NCBI GenBank assembly: GCA_964500675.1
Contig: CAZCNY010000006.1
Span: 192,952 to 256,951, forward strand
Direction: 5' to 3'
Length of the DNA: 64,000 nucleotides
Origin: CAMLJR01 sp964500675
GTDB taxonomy: Bacteria; Pseudomonadota; Gammaproteobacteria; Pseudomonadales; CAMLJR01
This document shows, piece after piece, positions 8,059-19,509 of the stretch. The first letter of the stretch is position 1. Each line of letters opens with the position of its first letter. Under the pieces are notes generated by a model. That model ran no database searches. It was given only the letters and a program-made list of their open reading frames with translations, and was not told the DNA's origin. Made by a program: the position numbers and the translations under genes.

Positions 8059-9153
8059 CTACTCGACCCCATCCCACGTCGCATTCGGCGGCACACGATT
8101 TTCCACACGCGGCGCCGCGGCGATAAATTTTGCCAGTGTCATCTGATTTTGCGAAACCGGCAGTGCGATGCCATTCGGATTTTTCAGCATCGTCTCGATC
8201 AACGTCTTATCGAGCGCTGCATTTTTTGCAAGCTCCGCGACAACTGCGGTTTCGCTCTGGGCTGCCGCGCTGTTGGTTTTCGTTCTCGGCGCTTTTTTCG
8301 CATAATCGTCGAGTACGGGATAGCTCTGCATATACAACGTATCGCCGCGATAACCGTACACGAGCGGTTGATTCACCACCGTCACCTTAGTGCCCACCGG
8401 AATCTTGTCGAACAATTGCGCGATGTCTTCGGGATACAGACGGATGCAGCCGTGACTCGCGCGCAGACCAACGCCATACGGCTGATTCGTGCCGTGAATT
8501 AAATAGCTCGGCCAATCGAGCGTGAACGCATATTTTCCGAGCGGATTGTCGGGGCCAGGCCCGATTTTCTTCGGCAGAATTTCGCCATCCTCGGCGTGCT
8601 CCCGGCGCACCGAAGCCGGTGGATACCAGGTCGGATTGGCTCTTTTGCTAATAATTTTGGTGATGCCGGCCGGTGTCGACCACCCCACTTGACCGATACC
8701 GATAGGATGCGTGATAACGGTTTGCGGCTCACCTTTTTTCGCGGGCGGGTAATAGTAGAGCCGCAGCGCGGCGAGATTGATCACGACACCGCTGTGCGGT
8801 GCATCGGGCAATACAAACTGCGTCGGCAAAACCACCACGGTGCCCTCGTGCGGCAACCACCGATCGACACCGGGATTGGCGCGCACGATTTCCTCATAAC
8901 CGATATTGAAGCGCCGCGCGATATCGAGCAGCGTATCCTCCTCGTGCGCACGCGTGACCTGCATGTGCCCGACCACATCGTCGCGTTCGCCGCGCAGCGT
9001 GAAAATATGCGTAGCCACCGGCGGTTGCATTAACGGTGCGGGTGCCGGCGGCGATTGCGCGGGTTGACAGGCGCCGAGCAGCGCCGTCACGGCAATTAAA
9101 ATCGGGCGAACACAGTTGCGGAGAAAACGGGACAGCAAAAAGGTTTCTTTCAT
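8059..9153 (-). CDS. LysM + L,D-transpeptidase (YkuD) lipoprotein
   Basis: A 364-residue envelope protein. The N-terminus carries a lipobox (LLGAC, acylated Cys about residue 29). It is followed by a LysM-like peptidoglycan-binding segment (EDTLLDIARRFNIGYEEIVRANPGV) and the YkuD catalytic domain with LIHGTNQPYGVG and SHGCIRLYPEDIAQLF, which holds the nucleophilic cysteine. It is related to ErfK/YbiS/YcfS/YnhG, which make 3-3 crosslinks in peptidoglycan or attach lipoprotein to it. Its ATG overlaps the stop of the upstream PAS-GGDEF gene by four bases, so the two are translated together. Confidence 0.93.
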   Translation of the reverse strand: MKETFLLSRFLRNCVRPILIAVTALLGACQPAQSPPAPAPLMQPPVATHIFTLRGERDDVVGHMQVTRAHEEDTLLDIARRFNIGYEEIVRANPGVDRWLPHEGTVVVLPTQFVLPDAPHSGVVINLAALRLYYYPPAKKGEPQTVITHPIGIGQVGWSTPAGITKIISKRANPTWYPPASVRREHAEDGEILPKKIGPGPDNPLGKYAFTLDWPSYLIHGTNQPYGVGLRASHGCIRLYPEDIAQLFDKIPVGTKVTVVNQPLVYGYRGDTLYMQSYPVLDDYAKKAPRTKTNSAAAQSETAVVAELAKNAALDKTLIETMLKNPNGIALPVSQNQMTLAKFIAAAPRVENRVPPNATWDGVE

Positions 9154-10076
9154 TGGTTTGGATTCGGAAGGGACCGGTGGCTGGCTGCGTGGTCGAGCAG
9201 ATCGAATAAAATCGAGCGATCACCGCCCGAACTTTTCGCGCGATACATGGCGCTATCCGCGCTCTTGAGCAACTTTTGATAATCGTCGCCATGCTCTGGA
9301 TAGAGCGCGATGCCGATACTGGGCGAAATGCGGATATTGAGCCCGCTAATAGCGTAGGGCTGCGCAATCGCCGCGCGAATTTTTTCGGCGATGCACACAG
9401 CGGCCCCGGCGGCATGCACGCCATTGGTCAACACCACGAATTCATCGCCGCCCATGCGCGCCACCGTGTCGGCTTCGCGCGTGCAGCCGCGCAATCGTTC
9501 GGCGACTTTTTGCAACAGACAATCGCCGACAAGATGGCCGTGGGCGTCGTTGATCTGCTTGAATCCATCCAAATCGATGAACAGCAGACATAATTGCGCC
9601 TTATTGCGCCGCGCCTGCGCGAACGCCGTTTTCAGCCGATCTTGCAGCAGCACGCGATTGGGCAAATCGGTCAGCGGATCGTGCAGCGCCATATGCTGTA
9701 ACTGCATCTCCAATTGTTTTTGCTCGGTCACATCGCGCGCCACGGCGATACGAACCTGATGCTGTTCCGACCAGCGCGCCGACCACATGACATGCACGAT
9801 GCGGCCGCTCTTGTGCACCCAGCGATTTTCAAAAACAGGCTTGATGTCACCGGCGAGAATCGCAGCGACCGTGCGCAAGGTTTTTTCGCGATCCTCGGCG
9901 AACACCCAATCGATCATGCACTTGCCGATAATTTCGGCCGGCGCGTAACCGAACAGGCGCTCGAAGGCGGCGCTGACAAACAGGAAATGACCTTCCCGAT
10001 CCACGATGCAAACCGCATCGAGCATCAAGTCCATAACATCGGCGATAAATGCGTATCGATTGTTTTCCACGGGCAA
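9150..10076 (-). CDS. PAS-GGDEF diguanylate cyclase
   Basis: A 308-residue soluble protein: a PAS domain (about 8-125, with VDREGHFLFVSAAFERLFGY) and a GGDEF domain (about 130-300). The signature MGGDEFVVL is intact and an early HDPLTDLPNR motif marks the domain start. It is predicted to make cyclic di-GMP from GTP in response to a ligand bound by the PAS domain. I see no RxxD inhibitory site with certainty. It overlaps the L,D-transpeptidase start by four bases, which is unusual partnering for a cyclase and suggests cell-wall linked c-di-GMP output. Confidence 0.92.
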   Translation of the reverse strand: MPVENNRYAFIADVMDLMLDAVCIVDREGHFLFVSAAFERLFGYAPAEIIGKCMIDWVFAEDREKTLRTVAAILAGDIKPVFENRWVHKSGRIVHVMWSARWSEQHQVRIAVARDVTEQKQLEMQLQHMALHDPLTDLPNRVLLQDRLKTAFAQARRNKAQLCLLFIDLDGFKQINDAHGHLVGDCLLQKVAERLRGCTREADTVARMGGDEFVVLTNGVHAAGAAVCIAEKIRAAIAQPYAISGLNIRISPSIGIALYPEHGDDYQKLLKSADSAMYRAKSSGGDRSILFDLLDHAASHRSLPNPNQ

Positions 10077-10278
10077 ACTGGCTCATGCACGGTGCGGGCT
10101 AACTATACCACCGAGGTTTGAGAGCGGTCATTTCCTTGCTCATCCACTGCATAAAACCCGTAAATGCGTCTATTATCAAAACCTGTTGTTATCCGAACAG
10201 GCAAGCAGCGCTCGGTGCTCCTTATTTTCTCGATGCTCTTGATGTTCTCGACGCACCCGATGTGAAGGATCAAACAAT

Positions 10279-12496
<2,218 letters not shown>

Positions 12497-12504
<8 letters not shown>

Positions 12505-12880
12505 AACAGTTTTGCTGATCGAGGATAACGAACAGAATCGCTATCTCGCGACGTTCCTGCTGGAGCGGCACGGCTTTACCGTGGTGTCCGCAGACGACGG
12601 CCCGCAGGGTATCGCACTGGCAAAAACAGTGGCGGCCGATCTGATTTTGTTGGACATTCAACTGCCCGGAATGGACGGGTATGCCGTGGCGCGCACGCTG
12701 CGCGAAATCGAAGCGCTACGCGCCACGCCCATTGTCGCCGTAACGTCGTATGCCATGGTCGGCGATCGCGAGAAATCGCTGGCGGCCGGCTGCAATGGTT
12801 ACATTGAAAAGCCGATCAATCCGGAAACATTCGTGACGGAGATCAGCGGCTTTCTTCGGCCCGAAAATTTACAACGCTAA
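12497..12880 (+). CDS. Stand-alone response regulator receiver (CheY-like)
   Basis: A 127-residue single receiver domain with acidic residues in LLIEDNEQNR, the phosphorylatable Asp in LILLDIQLPGMDGYA, the Thr/Ser switch (VAVTSYA) and the Lys in GYIEKPINPE. There is no output domain. The DivK-like look (MDGYAVARTLRE) and the eight-base overlap with the kinase gene suggest it takes phosphate from that kinase. It may relay to the next protein, whose N-terminal domain is also a receiver. Confidence 0.92.
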
Positions 12881-12931
12881 CAGATTCAACAGGGAAATAT
12901 TCGCCGCGAACATGCGCCGCAAGGTTGTCCT

Positions 12932-14776
12932 ATGAAAACCGTTTTGATCGTCGATGACAAGGAAGAAAATATTTATTACCTGCGCGCGTTGCTGAGCGGC
13001 AATGGTTATGCGGTGACAACGGCGCGGCACGGCGCCGAGGCGCTGGTGAAAGCGCGGCACGAAAAACCCGACGCAATAATTTCCGACCTGTTGATGCCCG
13101 TCATGGACGGCTACACGCTGCTGCGGCATTGGAAAGTCGACGTCAATCTCAAGCACATTCCATTTGTTGTCTACACCGCGACTTACACCGAAGCCGAGGA
13201 TGAAAAACTCGCGCTGAGTCTCGGCGCCGACGCGTTCATACTGAAACCCTGCGAGCCGGAAGATTTCATGTCGACGCTGCGCGACGTGCTCGCCAGATCC
13301 GCTACGGGCGCAGCGCCGCGCGCGCATCCCGAGCCGAAAAATGAAGGCGAGTTGCTCGCGCTTTACAGCGAAACATTGATTCGCAAGCTCGAAGAAAAAA
13401 CCTTGCAGCTCGAAGAAGCGAATCGCGAATTGAAGCGCGACATCGCGCGTCGCAAAGCCGCCGAAGAAAAAATCGAGCAGCTGGCGTTTTACGATCCATT
13501 GACCGGATTGCCGAATCGGCGCTTATTCAACGATCGTCTCAAACATTGTTTTGCCGCGAGCAATCGCCATCGCGGGTACGGCGCGCTGCTGTTCATCGAT
13601 CTCGACAATTTTAAAACGCTCAACGACACCAAGGGGCACACGACCGGCGACGAGCTGCTCGTGATCGCGGCGACGCGCCTAAAATCCTGCATGCGCGAAG
13701 GCGAAACGATCGCGCGTCTGGGCGGCGATGAATTCGTCGCGATCTTGGAAAATTTGGGCGACGAACCCGATCATGCCGCAAGCAGCGCCGAAATGGTCGG
13801 CCATAAATTTTTATCCGCACTGAGTCAGCCTTATGTACTGCTCGGCCAGGAATATCTGGGCACGGCGAGTATCGGTATCAGTCTGTTTCACGCGCAGGAA
13901 GTCAGCACGGATGAGCTGTTAATGCGTGCGGATTCGGCGATGTATCAAGCCAAAAACAAGGGCCGCAACACGCTGCGTTTCTACGATCCTGCCATGCAGA
14001 CAGCGCTTGAGTCGCGCCTGGAAATGGAAAAGGATTTGCGCGCGGGCCTCGCGGAAAATCAATTCCAACTTTTTTACCAACCGCAGGTGAACGAAGACGG
14101 CGCAATTTTCGGCGCGGAAGCGTTGATTCGCTGGCAGTCGCCGCAAAGGGGATTCGTCACGCCGTTTGAATTTATTCCACTGGCCGAAGACATGGGGCTG
14201 ATACTGCCGATCGGCAAGTGGGTGTTGGAAACCGCGTGCGATCGACTCAAGGCCTGGGAAAACGATCCGCTGACCGCGAAATTGCAACTGGCCGTGAATG
14301 TCAGCGCGCGGCAATTGCACGAGGATTATTTTACCGAGCACGTGCTCGAAACAATCGCCAGGAAAAAAATCAATCCCGCCCTTCTCAAACTCGAACTGAC
14401 GGAGAGCATGGTGCTGGATGAGGTCGATAGCGTCATCGCGAAAATGCGCACCCTGCGCAATGCCGGCGTGTGTTTCGCGATGGATGATTTCGGCACGGGC
14501 TATTCATCGCTTTCGTATTTGACGCGATTACCGCTGAGCCAATTAAAAATCGACCGCTCGTTCGTCAACAACATCGGCGTGCAGCACGGCGACGCCGTAA
14601 TCGTGCAAACCATCATCGGCATGGCGAACAACCTCGGCATAGACGTGATCGCCGAAGGCGTGGAAACGCAAGAGCAACACGATTTCCTGCGAAAAAATGG
14701 CTGTAGCTTTTTCCAGGGTTATCTGTTCGGCAAGCCGATGCCGATGCTCGATTTTGAACAGATGTTAAAAAAATGA
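12932..14776 (+). CDS. REC-GGDEF-EAL response regulator
   Basis: A 614-residue protein: receiver (about 1-125, with DLLMPVMDGYTLL), a coiled coil (about 145-185), GGDEF (about 185-350, intact LGGDEFVAIL) and EAL (about 360-610, with AEALIRWQS, ELTESM, MDDFGTGYSSL, KIDRSFV and EGVETQEQ). Both catalytic domains look intact, so it could be a bifunctional c-di-GMP enzyme, with phosphorylation by the neighbouring kinase shifting the balance. A long hairpin follows its stop. Confidence 0.93.
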   Translation: MKTVLIVDDKEENIYYLRALLSGNGYAVTTARHGAEALVKARHEKPDAIISDLLMPVMDGYTLLRHWKVDVNLKHIPFVVYTATYTEAEDEKLALSLGADAFILKPCEPEDFMSTLRDVLARSATGAAPRAHPEPKNEGELLALYSETLIRKLEEKTLQLEEANRELKRDIARRKAAEEKIEQLAFYDPLTGLPNRRLFNDRLKHCFAASNRHRGYGALLFIDLDNFKTLNDTKGHTTGDELLVIAATRLKSCMREGETIARLGGDEFVAILENLGDEPDHAASSAEMVGHKFLSALSQPYVLLGQEYLGTASIGISLFHAQEVSTDELLMRADSAMYQAKNKGRNTLRFYDPAMQTALESRLEMEKDLRAGLAENQFQLFYQPQVNEDGAIFGAEALIRWQSPQRGFVTPFEFIPLAEDMGLILPIGKWVLETACDRLKAWENDPLTAKLQLAVNVSARQLHEDYFTEHVLETIARKKINPALLKLELTESMVLDEVDSVIAKMRTLRNAGVCFAMDDFGTGYSSLSYLTRLPLSQLKIDRSFVNNIGVQHGDAVIVQTIIGMANNLGIDVIAEGVETQEQHDFLRKNGCSFFQGYLFGKPMPMLDFEQMLKK

Positions 14777-14780
14777 AGCT

Positions 14781-14820
14781 TTAACTGCTACGTGAGTTCG
14801 CGCGCTCACGTAGCAGTTAA
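14781..14820. terminator. Perfect 16-bp inverted repeat, probable bidirectional terminator
   Basis: The arms at 14781-14796 and 14805-14820 are exact reverse complements around an 8-base loop. The element lies between the convergent REC-GGDEF-EAL and FMN reductase genes. There is no long U-tract on the plus side. On the minus side the hairpin is followed by an A/T-rich stretch that reads TTTTTTT. A terminator for both genes is the simplest reading. Confidence 0.6.
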
Positions 14821-14867
14821 TAATTACGAACCATTGTCGCCAACGCAACCAATTGTGTGGAAAAACC

Positions 14868-15440
14868 TTAGAGCATTTCCTTTCGCGAAGCGGCATACGT
14901 AACAAAACCTTCGATAAACCGGCGAACATTTTCGCGCATGGCTTCGTCTTTGAGATCGCCGTTTTCATCGAATACGGTTGCAGCGCGCGAAACCAGTAAT
15001 GACCCGCCAGCCCACAGCTCCGCTCCCAAGGTATGCACGACCGGCAACCACGCGTTTTGCCCCAGCACCGTGCCGAACCCGCCCAGCGATGCGCCGGCGA
15101 TGGCGACCGGCTTACCGCCGAACACGCGACGAATATCGGCAGCCGGACGCGACAACCAATCGATCGCATTTTTGGCGACACCGGGAATACTGTGATTGTA
15201 CTCGGGGCTCACGAGCAGCAAACCGTCGGCACTCGCGATCGCGTCTTTGAGCCGCGCGACGGGCTCTGGAATTCCCGTCGCGGCTTCTTCATCGCCGTTA
15301 TAAAGCGGAATACCCGCGATCGATTCTACCTGCATCGCGCTCCCCGCGGGCATCATCGATGCCGCGATGCGCAGCAATGCAGAATTGTATGAGCCCTGAC
15401 GCAAGCTACCGGAAACGCCAATCAATGTTATCGTCGCCAT
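14868..15440 (-). CDS. NADPH-dependent FMN reductase family protein
   Basis: A 190-residue flavodoxin-like protein with the FMN phosphate loop GVSGSLRQGSYN at residues 8-19 and SPEYNHSIPGVAKNAIDWLSR at about 83-103, the flavin-ring loop of the YieF/ChrR/azoreductase type. Members reduce quinones, chromate or azo compounds using NAD(P)H. The natural substrate cannot be called. It is a single gene facing the signalling cluster. Confidence 0.9.
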   Translation of the reverse strand: MATITLIGVSGSLRQGSYNSALLRIAASMMPAGSAMQVESIAGIPLYNGDEEAATGIPEPVARLKDAIASADGLLLVSPEYNHSIPGVAKNAIDWLSRPAADIRRVFGGKPVAIAGASLGGFGTVLGQNAWLPVVHTLGAELWAGGSLLVSRAATVFDENGDLKDEAMRENVRRFIEGFVTYAASRKEML

Positions 15441-15608
15441 TTCTTCACCGCGTTATCAACGAAAGCGCAAGCGAGCCAACATAAATCCGCAAAGCGACAA
15501 ACACAAGCGCGCGCTCATTCGATTTCAATGTATGAGATGTCTTGTGTAATGACTGAAATATCACATAAGCACTTTTGATTTTTTCGCCATGACAGCGACA
15601 ATAAATTT

Positions 15609-16091
15609 CTAGTCTCTAAAATTCGTAAACTGCAGCGGCTGTTCCAATTTCGCTTCGCGCAGCATGGCGATGACTTCCTGCAGATCGTCGCGTTTTTTGC
15701 CGGTGACGCGTACTTGCTGATCCTGAATCGCGGTCGTCACTTTCAGTTTTTTATCTTTGATCATTTTGACGATTTTTTTAGCGAGGTCGGTTTCGAGGCC
15801 GTTTTTAAGCGTGATCAATTTTTTCACTTGCTTGCCGGTCGGCTGCAAATCGCCGACCTCCATCGCGAGCGGATCGATTTTGCATTTGATGAGACTGCCG
15901 CGAAGCATGTCGACCATTTGATCGACCTGGATGTCGGCGTCGGCGAACACCGTGACATTGAGCTTGTCGCGCTCGAAGCGCGCGTCGATGCCTTTGAAAT
16001 CGAAGCGCGTTTCGATCACGCGGCTGGCCTGATCGACGGCGTTGGTGAATTGGTGCAGGTCGACTTCTGAAACGACATCGAACGATGGCAT
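15609..16091 (-). CDS. yajQ: YajQ-family nucleotide-binding protein
   Basis: A 160-residue protein beginning MPSFDVVSEVDLHQFTNAV and containing FDFKGIDA and the final REAKLEQPLQFTNFRD. These match YajQ almost end to end. YajQ-type proteins bind cyclic di-GMP in Xanthomonas and act with transcription factors, and binding of other nucleotides is also reported. The start at 16091 has a GGAGAG ribosome site. It is divergent from the PanE-like gene. Confidence 0.93.
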   Translation of the reverse strand: MPSFDVVSEVDLHQFTNAVDQASRVIETRFDFKGIDARFERDKLNVTVFADADIQVDQMVDMLRGSLIKCKIDPLAMEVGDLQPTGKQVKKLITLKNGLETDLAKKIVKMIKDKKLKVTTAIQDQQVRVTGKKRDDLQEVIAMLREAKLEQPLQFTNFRD

Positions 16092-16171
16092 GGTGCTCTC
16101 CTGGTGGCTCTTTCGCAGGCGCGATATTACCATTGCGCCACACGCGATCAAACGTGACAGCGGAGTAATTC

Positions 16172-17131
16172 GTGGAAAGCGCGCCTTTTTTTGCAAAAGA
16201 ACGGACACGCTGGCATCTGCTCGGCGCGGGCTCGCTGGGCTGCCTGTTCGCTGCGTGTTTGCAGCGCGCGGGTGTCGCGCTCGAAATGATCGTGCGCGAT
16301 GACGTCGCACTGCAACAGCTGCAAGCGAATGGCGGCATCACACTTTTACGCGGCACTGGACAGGAATCCAATGGCGAGCGCACGACGATTGCCGTCGCCG
16401 CGCAGACCCCGAACACCGTGCGCGCGCCGATCAGACAATTATTGATTTGCACGAAGGCGCAGCAAACGCTCGCAGCCGTCGCCGCAATAAAATCTCATCT
16501 CACCTCGGACGCGCTCATCGTGCTGCTGCAAAACGGCATGGGCGTGCGCGAGCTTTTGCAAAACGAACTGCCGCGCGCGACGATTCTGCACGCGCTCAGC
16601 ACCGAAGGCGCATTTCGCAACGCGCGCTTTCATATCGCGCACGCGAGCCGCGGCGCAACGCTGATCGGCGCGATTGCAGCGGCGCAAAAAAAAATCGCGG
16701 AAAACGTCGTGCACGCGCTGCAATGCGAACTGCCGATCACCTATGCGCCCGATATCGAACGCCGCCTGTGGCTCAAGCTCGCGGTGAACAGCGTTATCAA
16801 TCCGCTCAGCGCGCTGCACCGCTGTCGCAACGGCGAGTTATTGAAACTCGATCACATCGACAGCATGGTGACATCGTTGTGCGAAGAATTGGCGCCAGTT
16901 GCGCGCGCTGAACGCATCGACTTAACCGCGACGCAAATGCGCGACGAGGTTTATCGCGTGATGCATGCCACCGCGCAAAATAAATCGTCGATGCGACAAG
17001 ACATCGAAGCGAGCCGCACCACTGAAATCGATTTCATCAACGGTTTTATCGTGCAGCGCGCGCATGCTCACGGTCTTGCGTGTCCGCAGCACGAGCACTT
17101 GCTCGCGGCGATCCATGCGCTCGAATCTTGA
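16172..17131 (+). CDS. Ketopantoate reductase-like (PanE/ApbA)
   Basis: A 319-residue protein with an N-terminal dinucleotide-binding motif HLLGAGSLGCLFA (GxGxxG, about residues 15-27), CTKAQQT, VLLQNGMGV and a C-terminal helical domain with WLKLAVNSVINPLSAL. That region holds the Lys and Asn used by 2-dehydropantoate 2-reductase. It should use NADPH to reduce ketopantoate to pantoate for CoA synthesis. The GTG at 16172 has CGGAG seven bases ahead. Paralogues of PanE with other ketoacid substrates exist, so the exact substrate is not certain. Confidence 0.85.
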   Translation: MESAPFFAKERTRWHLLGAGSLGCLFAACLQRAGVALEMIVRDDVALQQLQANGGITLLRGTGQESNGERTTIAVAAQTPNTVRAPIRQLLICTKAQQTLAAVAAIKSHLTSDALIVLLQNGMGVRELLQNELPRATILHALSTEGAFRNARFHIAHASRGATLIGAIAAAQKKIAENVVHALQCELPITYAPDIERRLWLKLAVNSVINPLSALHRCRNGELLKLDHIDSMVTSLCEELAPVARAERIDLTATQMRDEVYRVMHATAQNKSSMRQDIEASRTTEIDFINGFIVQRAHAHGLACPQHEHLLAAIHALES

Positions 17132-17164
17132 CATCGCCGCAGCCACTCCGTAGAGTTCCGCCCC

Positions 17165-17315
17165 GCTGTCCTTGGTGCTCATCGCCGTTCACGGTTGGAT
17201 GAGATAAATGGGAAGTTGGTGCGTCTTCACAGACAAGGCCAACGCTGCCCCCGCAACGGTAATCGGTTTCGCGCGTCATGCGAATACTGAAAGCCCGATA
17301 CCAGCCACCGACAGC
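17165..17315 (+). ncRNA. Cobalamin (B12) riboswitch aptamer
   Basis: The conserved blocks of the cobalamin aptamer are in order: TTGGTGCTCATC at the 5' side, AAATGGGAAG, GGTGCG, CGCTGCCCCCGCAACGGTAA and, at the end, GAAAGCCCGATACCAGCCACC, the B12-box region. It precedes btuB, a B12 transporter gene, which is the classical target. Binding of adenosylcobalamin should reduce BtuB production. Confidence 0.93.
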
Positions 17316-17318
17316 AAA

Positions 17319-17450
17319 TGATTTTCCAAAAACCGCTCTTACGCGGTTTGAAAATCAAACTACGATGATGCGGAGGGCATCGTCGGTGGCTGCTCTCGTT
17401 TCGCTCCCACTTGCCGCTCTCCCTCGTTCGTTTCATGCAACGAATTGAGG
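17319..17450 (+). promoter_or_regulatory. Expression platform of the B12 riboswitch
   Basis: Three structures are visible. A two-part hairpin has arms at 17319-17336 and 17343-17357. A second hairpin pairs 17363-17371 with 17377-17385 and has GGAGG in its loop. A third (17422-17450) pairs TTCGTT with AACGAA and CCTC with GAGG, and that GAGG is the ribosome site of btuB. In addition 17382-17392 is an 11-base exact complement of 17302-17312 in the aptamer's 3' strand, so it competes with the second hairpin. This points to control of translation rather than of termination. Confidence 0.65.
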
Positions 17451-17458
17451 ATCTATTT

Positions 17459-19420
17459 ATGTCACGCGTTTATTTAATTCCCGGCTCACTGCTGGCGCTT
17501 TGCACAATTGCCGCGCCCGCATTTGCCGCTGTCGTCCACGACAATCTAAATCCGCCCGCATTTGAACAAGTGGTTGTCACCGCCACGCGCTCGGAGCAGA
17601 CCTCGATCGATATTCCGGCCACCATTGTCGTCATCAACGCCGCCGAAATCCAACACAGCGGCGCGCAAACGCTGCCCGATCTGCTGCGCAGCCGCGCCGG
17701 CATTCAAGTGCAAGATGTCGTCGGCGCCGGCAGCCGCGGTACGACACTCGTGATGCGCGGCTTCGGCAGCAACGCCGCCAACAACACGCTGATCTTGCTC
17801 GATGGAGAAAAACTCAATAACCCATCGCTGGCCGCGCCCGATTTATCGAGCATTGCATTGAGCGATATCGATCGCATCGAAATCGTTCAGGGCAGCGCCG
17901 GTGTTTTATTCGGCGATCAAGCGACCGGCGGCGTGATCAATATCATCACCAAGCGCCCGCGGCAACGCGAGATCAATCTCGAAGCGGGGCGCGGTTCGCT
18001 CGGCTGGGAATCGTATCGCGCCAGTATCGGTGAAGGCTTCGATAATGGCATCGCCTATCGTTTGAGCGCTGAGCATCGGCTGGCCGACAATTATCGCGAC
18101 AACAACAACAGCAATTACAGCAACGTCAATTTCGGTGGCAGTTATACGCGCGAGAATGTGCGGCTATTCGCGGAAGCGCAACAGGTCAACGACGATCTGC
18201 ATTTGCCCGGCGCATTGGATCCCGCGCAAATCGAACAAGATCGCCGCCAGACGGATGCCGCAAATTCAAATGATTTCAGCGATCGCGACACCCATCGCTA
18301 TCGCGTCGGCTCCGCGATAACGTTGAATCCGCAATGGCAATTCGCCATCGAATACAGCTACCGCGATATGGATGGCAAAGGCGCGCTGTACGCCACACCA
18401 TTTACCGAAGCGGTGACGACCAAGGCGCTGACACCACGCTTGCTCGGCAATTTCGCCACACCGTTTGGCGCGACATTGCTGACATTGGGTTACGATCAAT
18501 ACGACAGCAGCTATCACTACGGTTCATCGTATTACCCGAAGAATGCCGCGCAAACGCTCAGGGACGAATACGCGCAATTAATTGTGCCGATTTATACCGA
18601 TCTCACCGCGACGGTGGGCGGCCGCGCGAGTCACGCCGAGCAAAGCAATCATCTCGATCAATTATCGGAATCCGATAAAAAATTCGCGTCGAGTTATGGG
18701 CTGTCGTATCAGGCGACGGCGCATTGGCGCATCTTCGCGCGCAAAGACAATAGTTTTCGCTGGGCCAACGCCGATGAAAATGCATCGACATTGCCCGGCG
18801 TCGATTTCTTAAAACCGCAGACGGGCGATTCGCGCGAGCTTGGTACCGAGTGGCACACGGACAAACTGTTGGCGACGGCGACACTGTACCGCCTATATAC
18901 CGATAATGAATTGGTATACGACCCCGCGGAAAATAGCGGCATGGGCGCGAACATCAATTTGCCGCGCTCGCGTCGCGACGGCGTCAACGCGGAAATGCAA
19001 TGGACGACAACCGACACGGTGTCGCTGCGCGCGAGCGCGGGCTATGTCGATGCCGAAGTGACATCGGGAAATTATAAAGGCGAAACGGTGCCGTTCGTGG
19101 CCAAATACATCGGCAGCGCCGGCATCGATTGGCAAATCGTGCACGACATCGATATTTATTTCGACGCGCAATACACCGGGCGGCGCTATCGCAGCGGCGA
19201 CGATCCGAATCTATTCGGCGAGCTCGGCGGTTATACCGTGTACAACGCGAATTTGCGCTGGCAATACCAACACGTGTATGCGACGTTGCGCATCAACAAT
19301 ATCGCCAGCAAAAAATATGAAGGTTTTACTGGCGTATCGATTTCATCCTACGGCAACTCTTTTTACGCCTATCCAGCCGCCGAGCGTCAAGCGTTCTTAA
19401 CGGTCGGCTACAGGTTTTGA
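17459..19420 (+). CDS. btuB: BtuB-like TonB-dependent receptor
   Basis: A 653-residue outer-membrane receptor. A signal peptide (about 1-23, PAFAAV) is followed by a TonB-box-like EQVVVTATR, a plug domain (DIPATIVVINAAEI, GSAGVLFGDQATGGVINIITKR) and a 22-strand barrel ending in an aromatic residue (VGYRF). The first ATG after GAGG at 17447-17450 is used because it begins the signal peptide. The B12 riboswitch directly upstream supports cobalamin as substrate. The FKBP isomerase and cobQ follow on the same strand. Confidence 0.92.
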   Translation: MSRVYLIPGSLLALCTIAAPAFAAVVHDNLNPPAFEQVVVTATRSEQTSIDIPATIVVINAAEIQHSGAQTLPDLLRSRAGIQVQDVVGAGSRGTTLVMRGFGSNAANNTLILLDGEKLNNPSLAAPDLSSIALSDIDRIEIVQGSAGVLFGDQATGGVINIITKRPRQREINLEAGRGSLGWESYRASIGEGFDNGIAYRLSAEHRLADNYRDNNNSNYSNVNFGGSYTRENVRLFAEAQQVNDDLHLPGALDPAQIEQDRRQTDAANSNDFSDRDTHRYRVGSAITLNPQWQFAIEYSYRDMDGKGALYATPFTEAVTTKALTPRLLGNFATPFGATLLTLGYDQYDSSYHYGSSYYPKNAAQTLRDEYAQLIVPIYTDLTATVGGRASHAEQSNHLDQLSESDKKFASSYGLSYQATAHWRIFARKDNSFRWANADENASTLPGVDFLKPQTGDSRELGTEWHTDKLLATATLYRLYTDNELVYDPAENSGMGANINLPRSRRDGVNAEMQWTTTDTVSLRASAGYVDAEVTSGNYKGETVPFVAKYIGSAGIDWQIVHDIDIYFDAQYTGRRYRSGDDPNLFGELGGYTVYNANLRWQYQHVYATLRINNIASKKYEGFTGVSISSYGNSFYAYPAAERQAFLTVGYRF

Positions 19421-19509
19421 TGCCACAAAGACATCGCGTGGTAAATCGATTTCGCGACGCGGCATAACGCAGTATCATGCCGCAATCATCGCTCGCCGCA
19501 GGTCACGCC

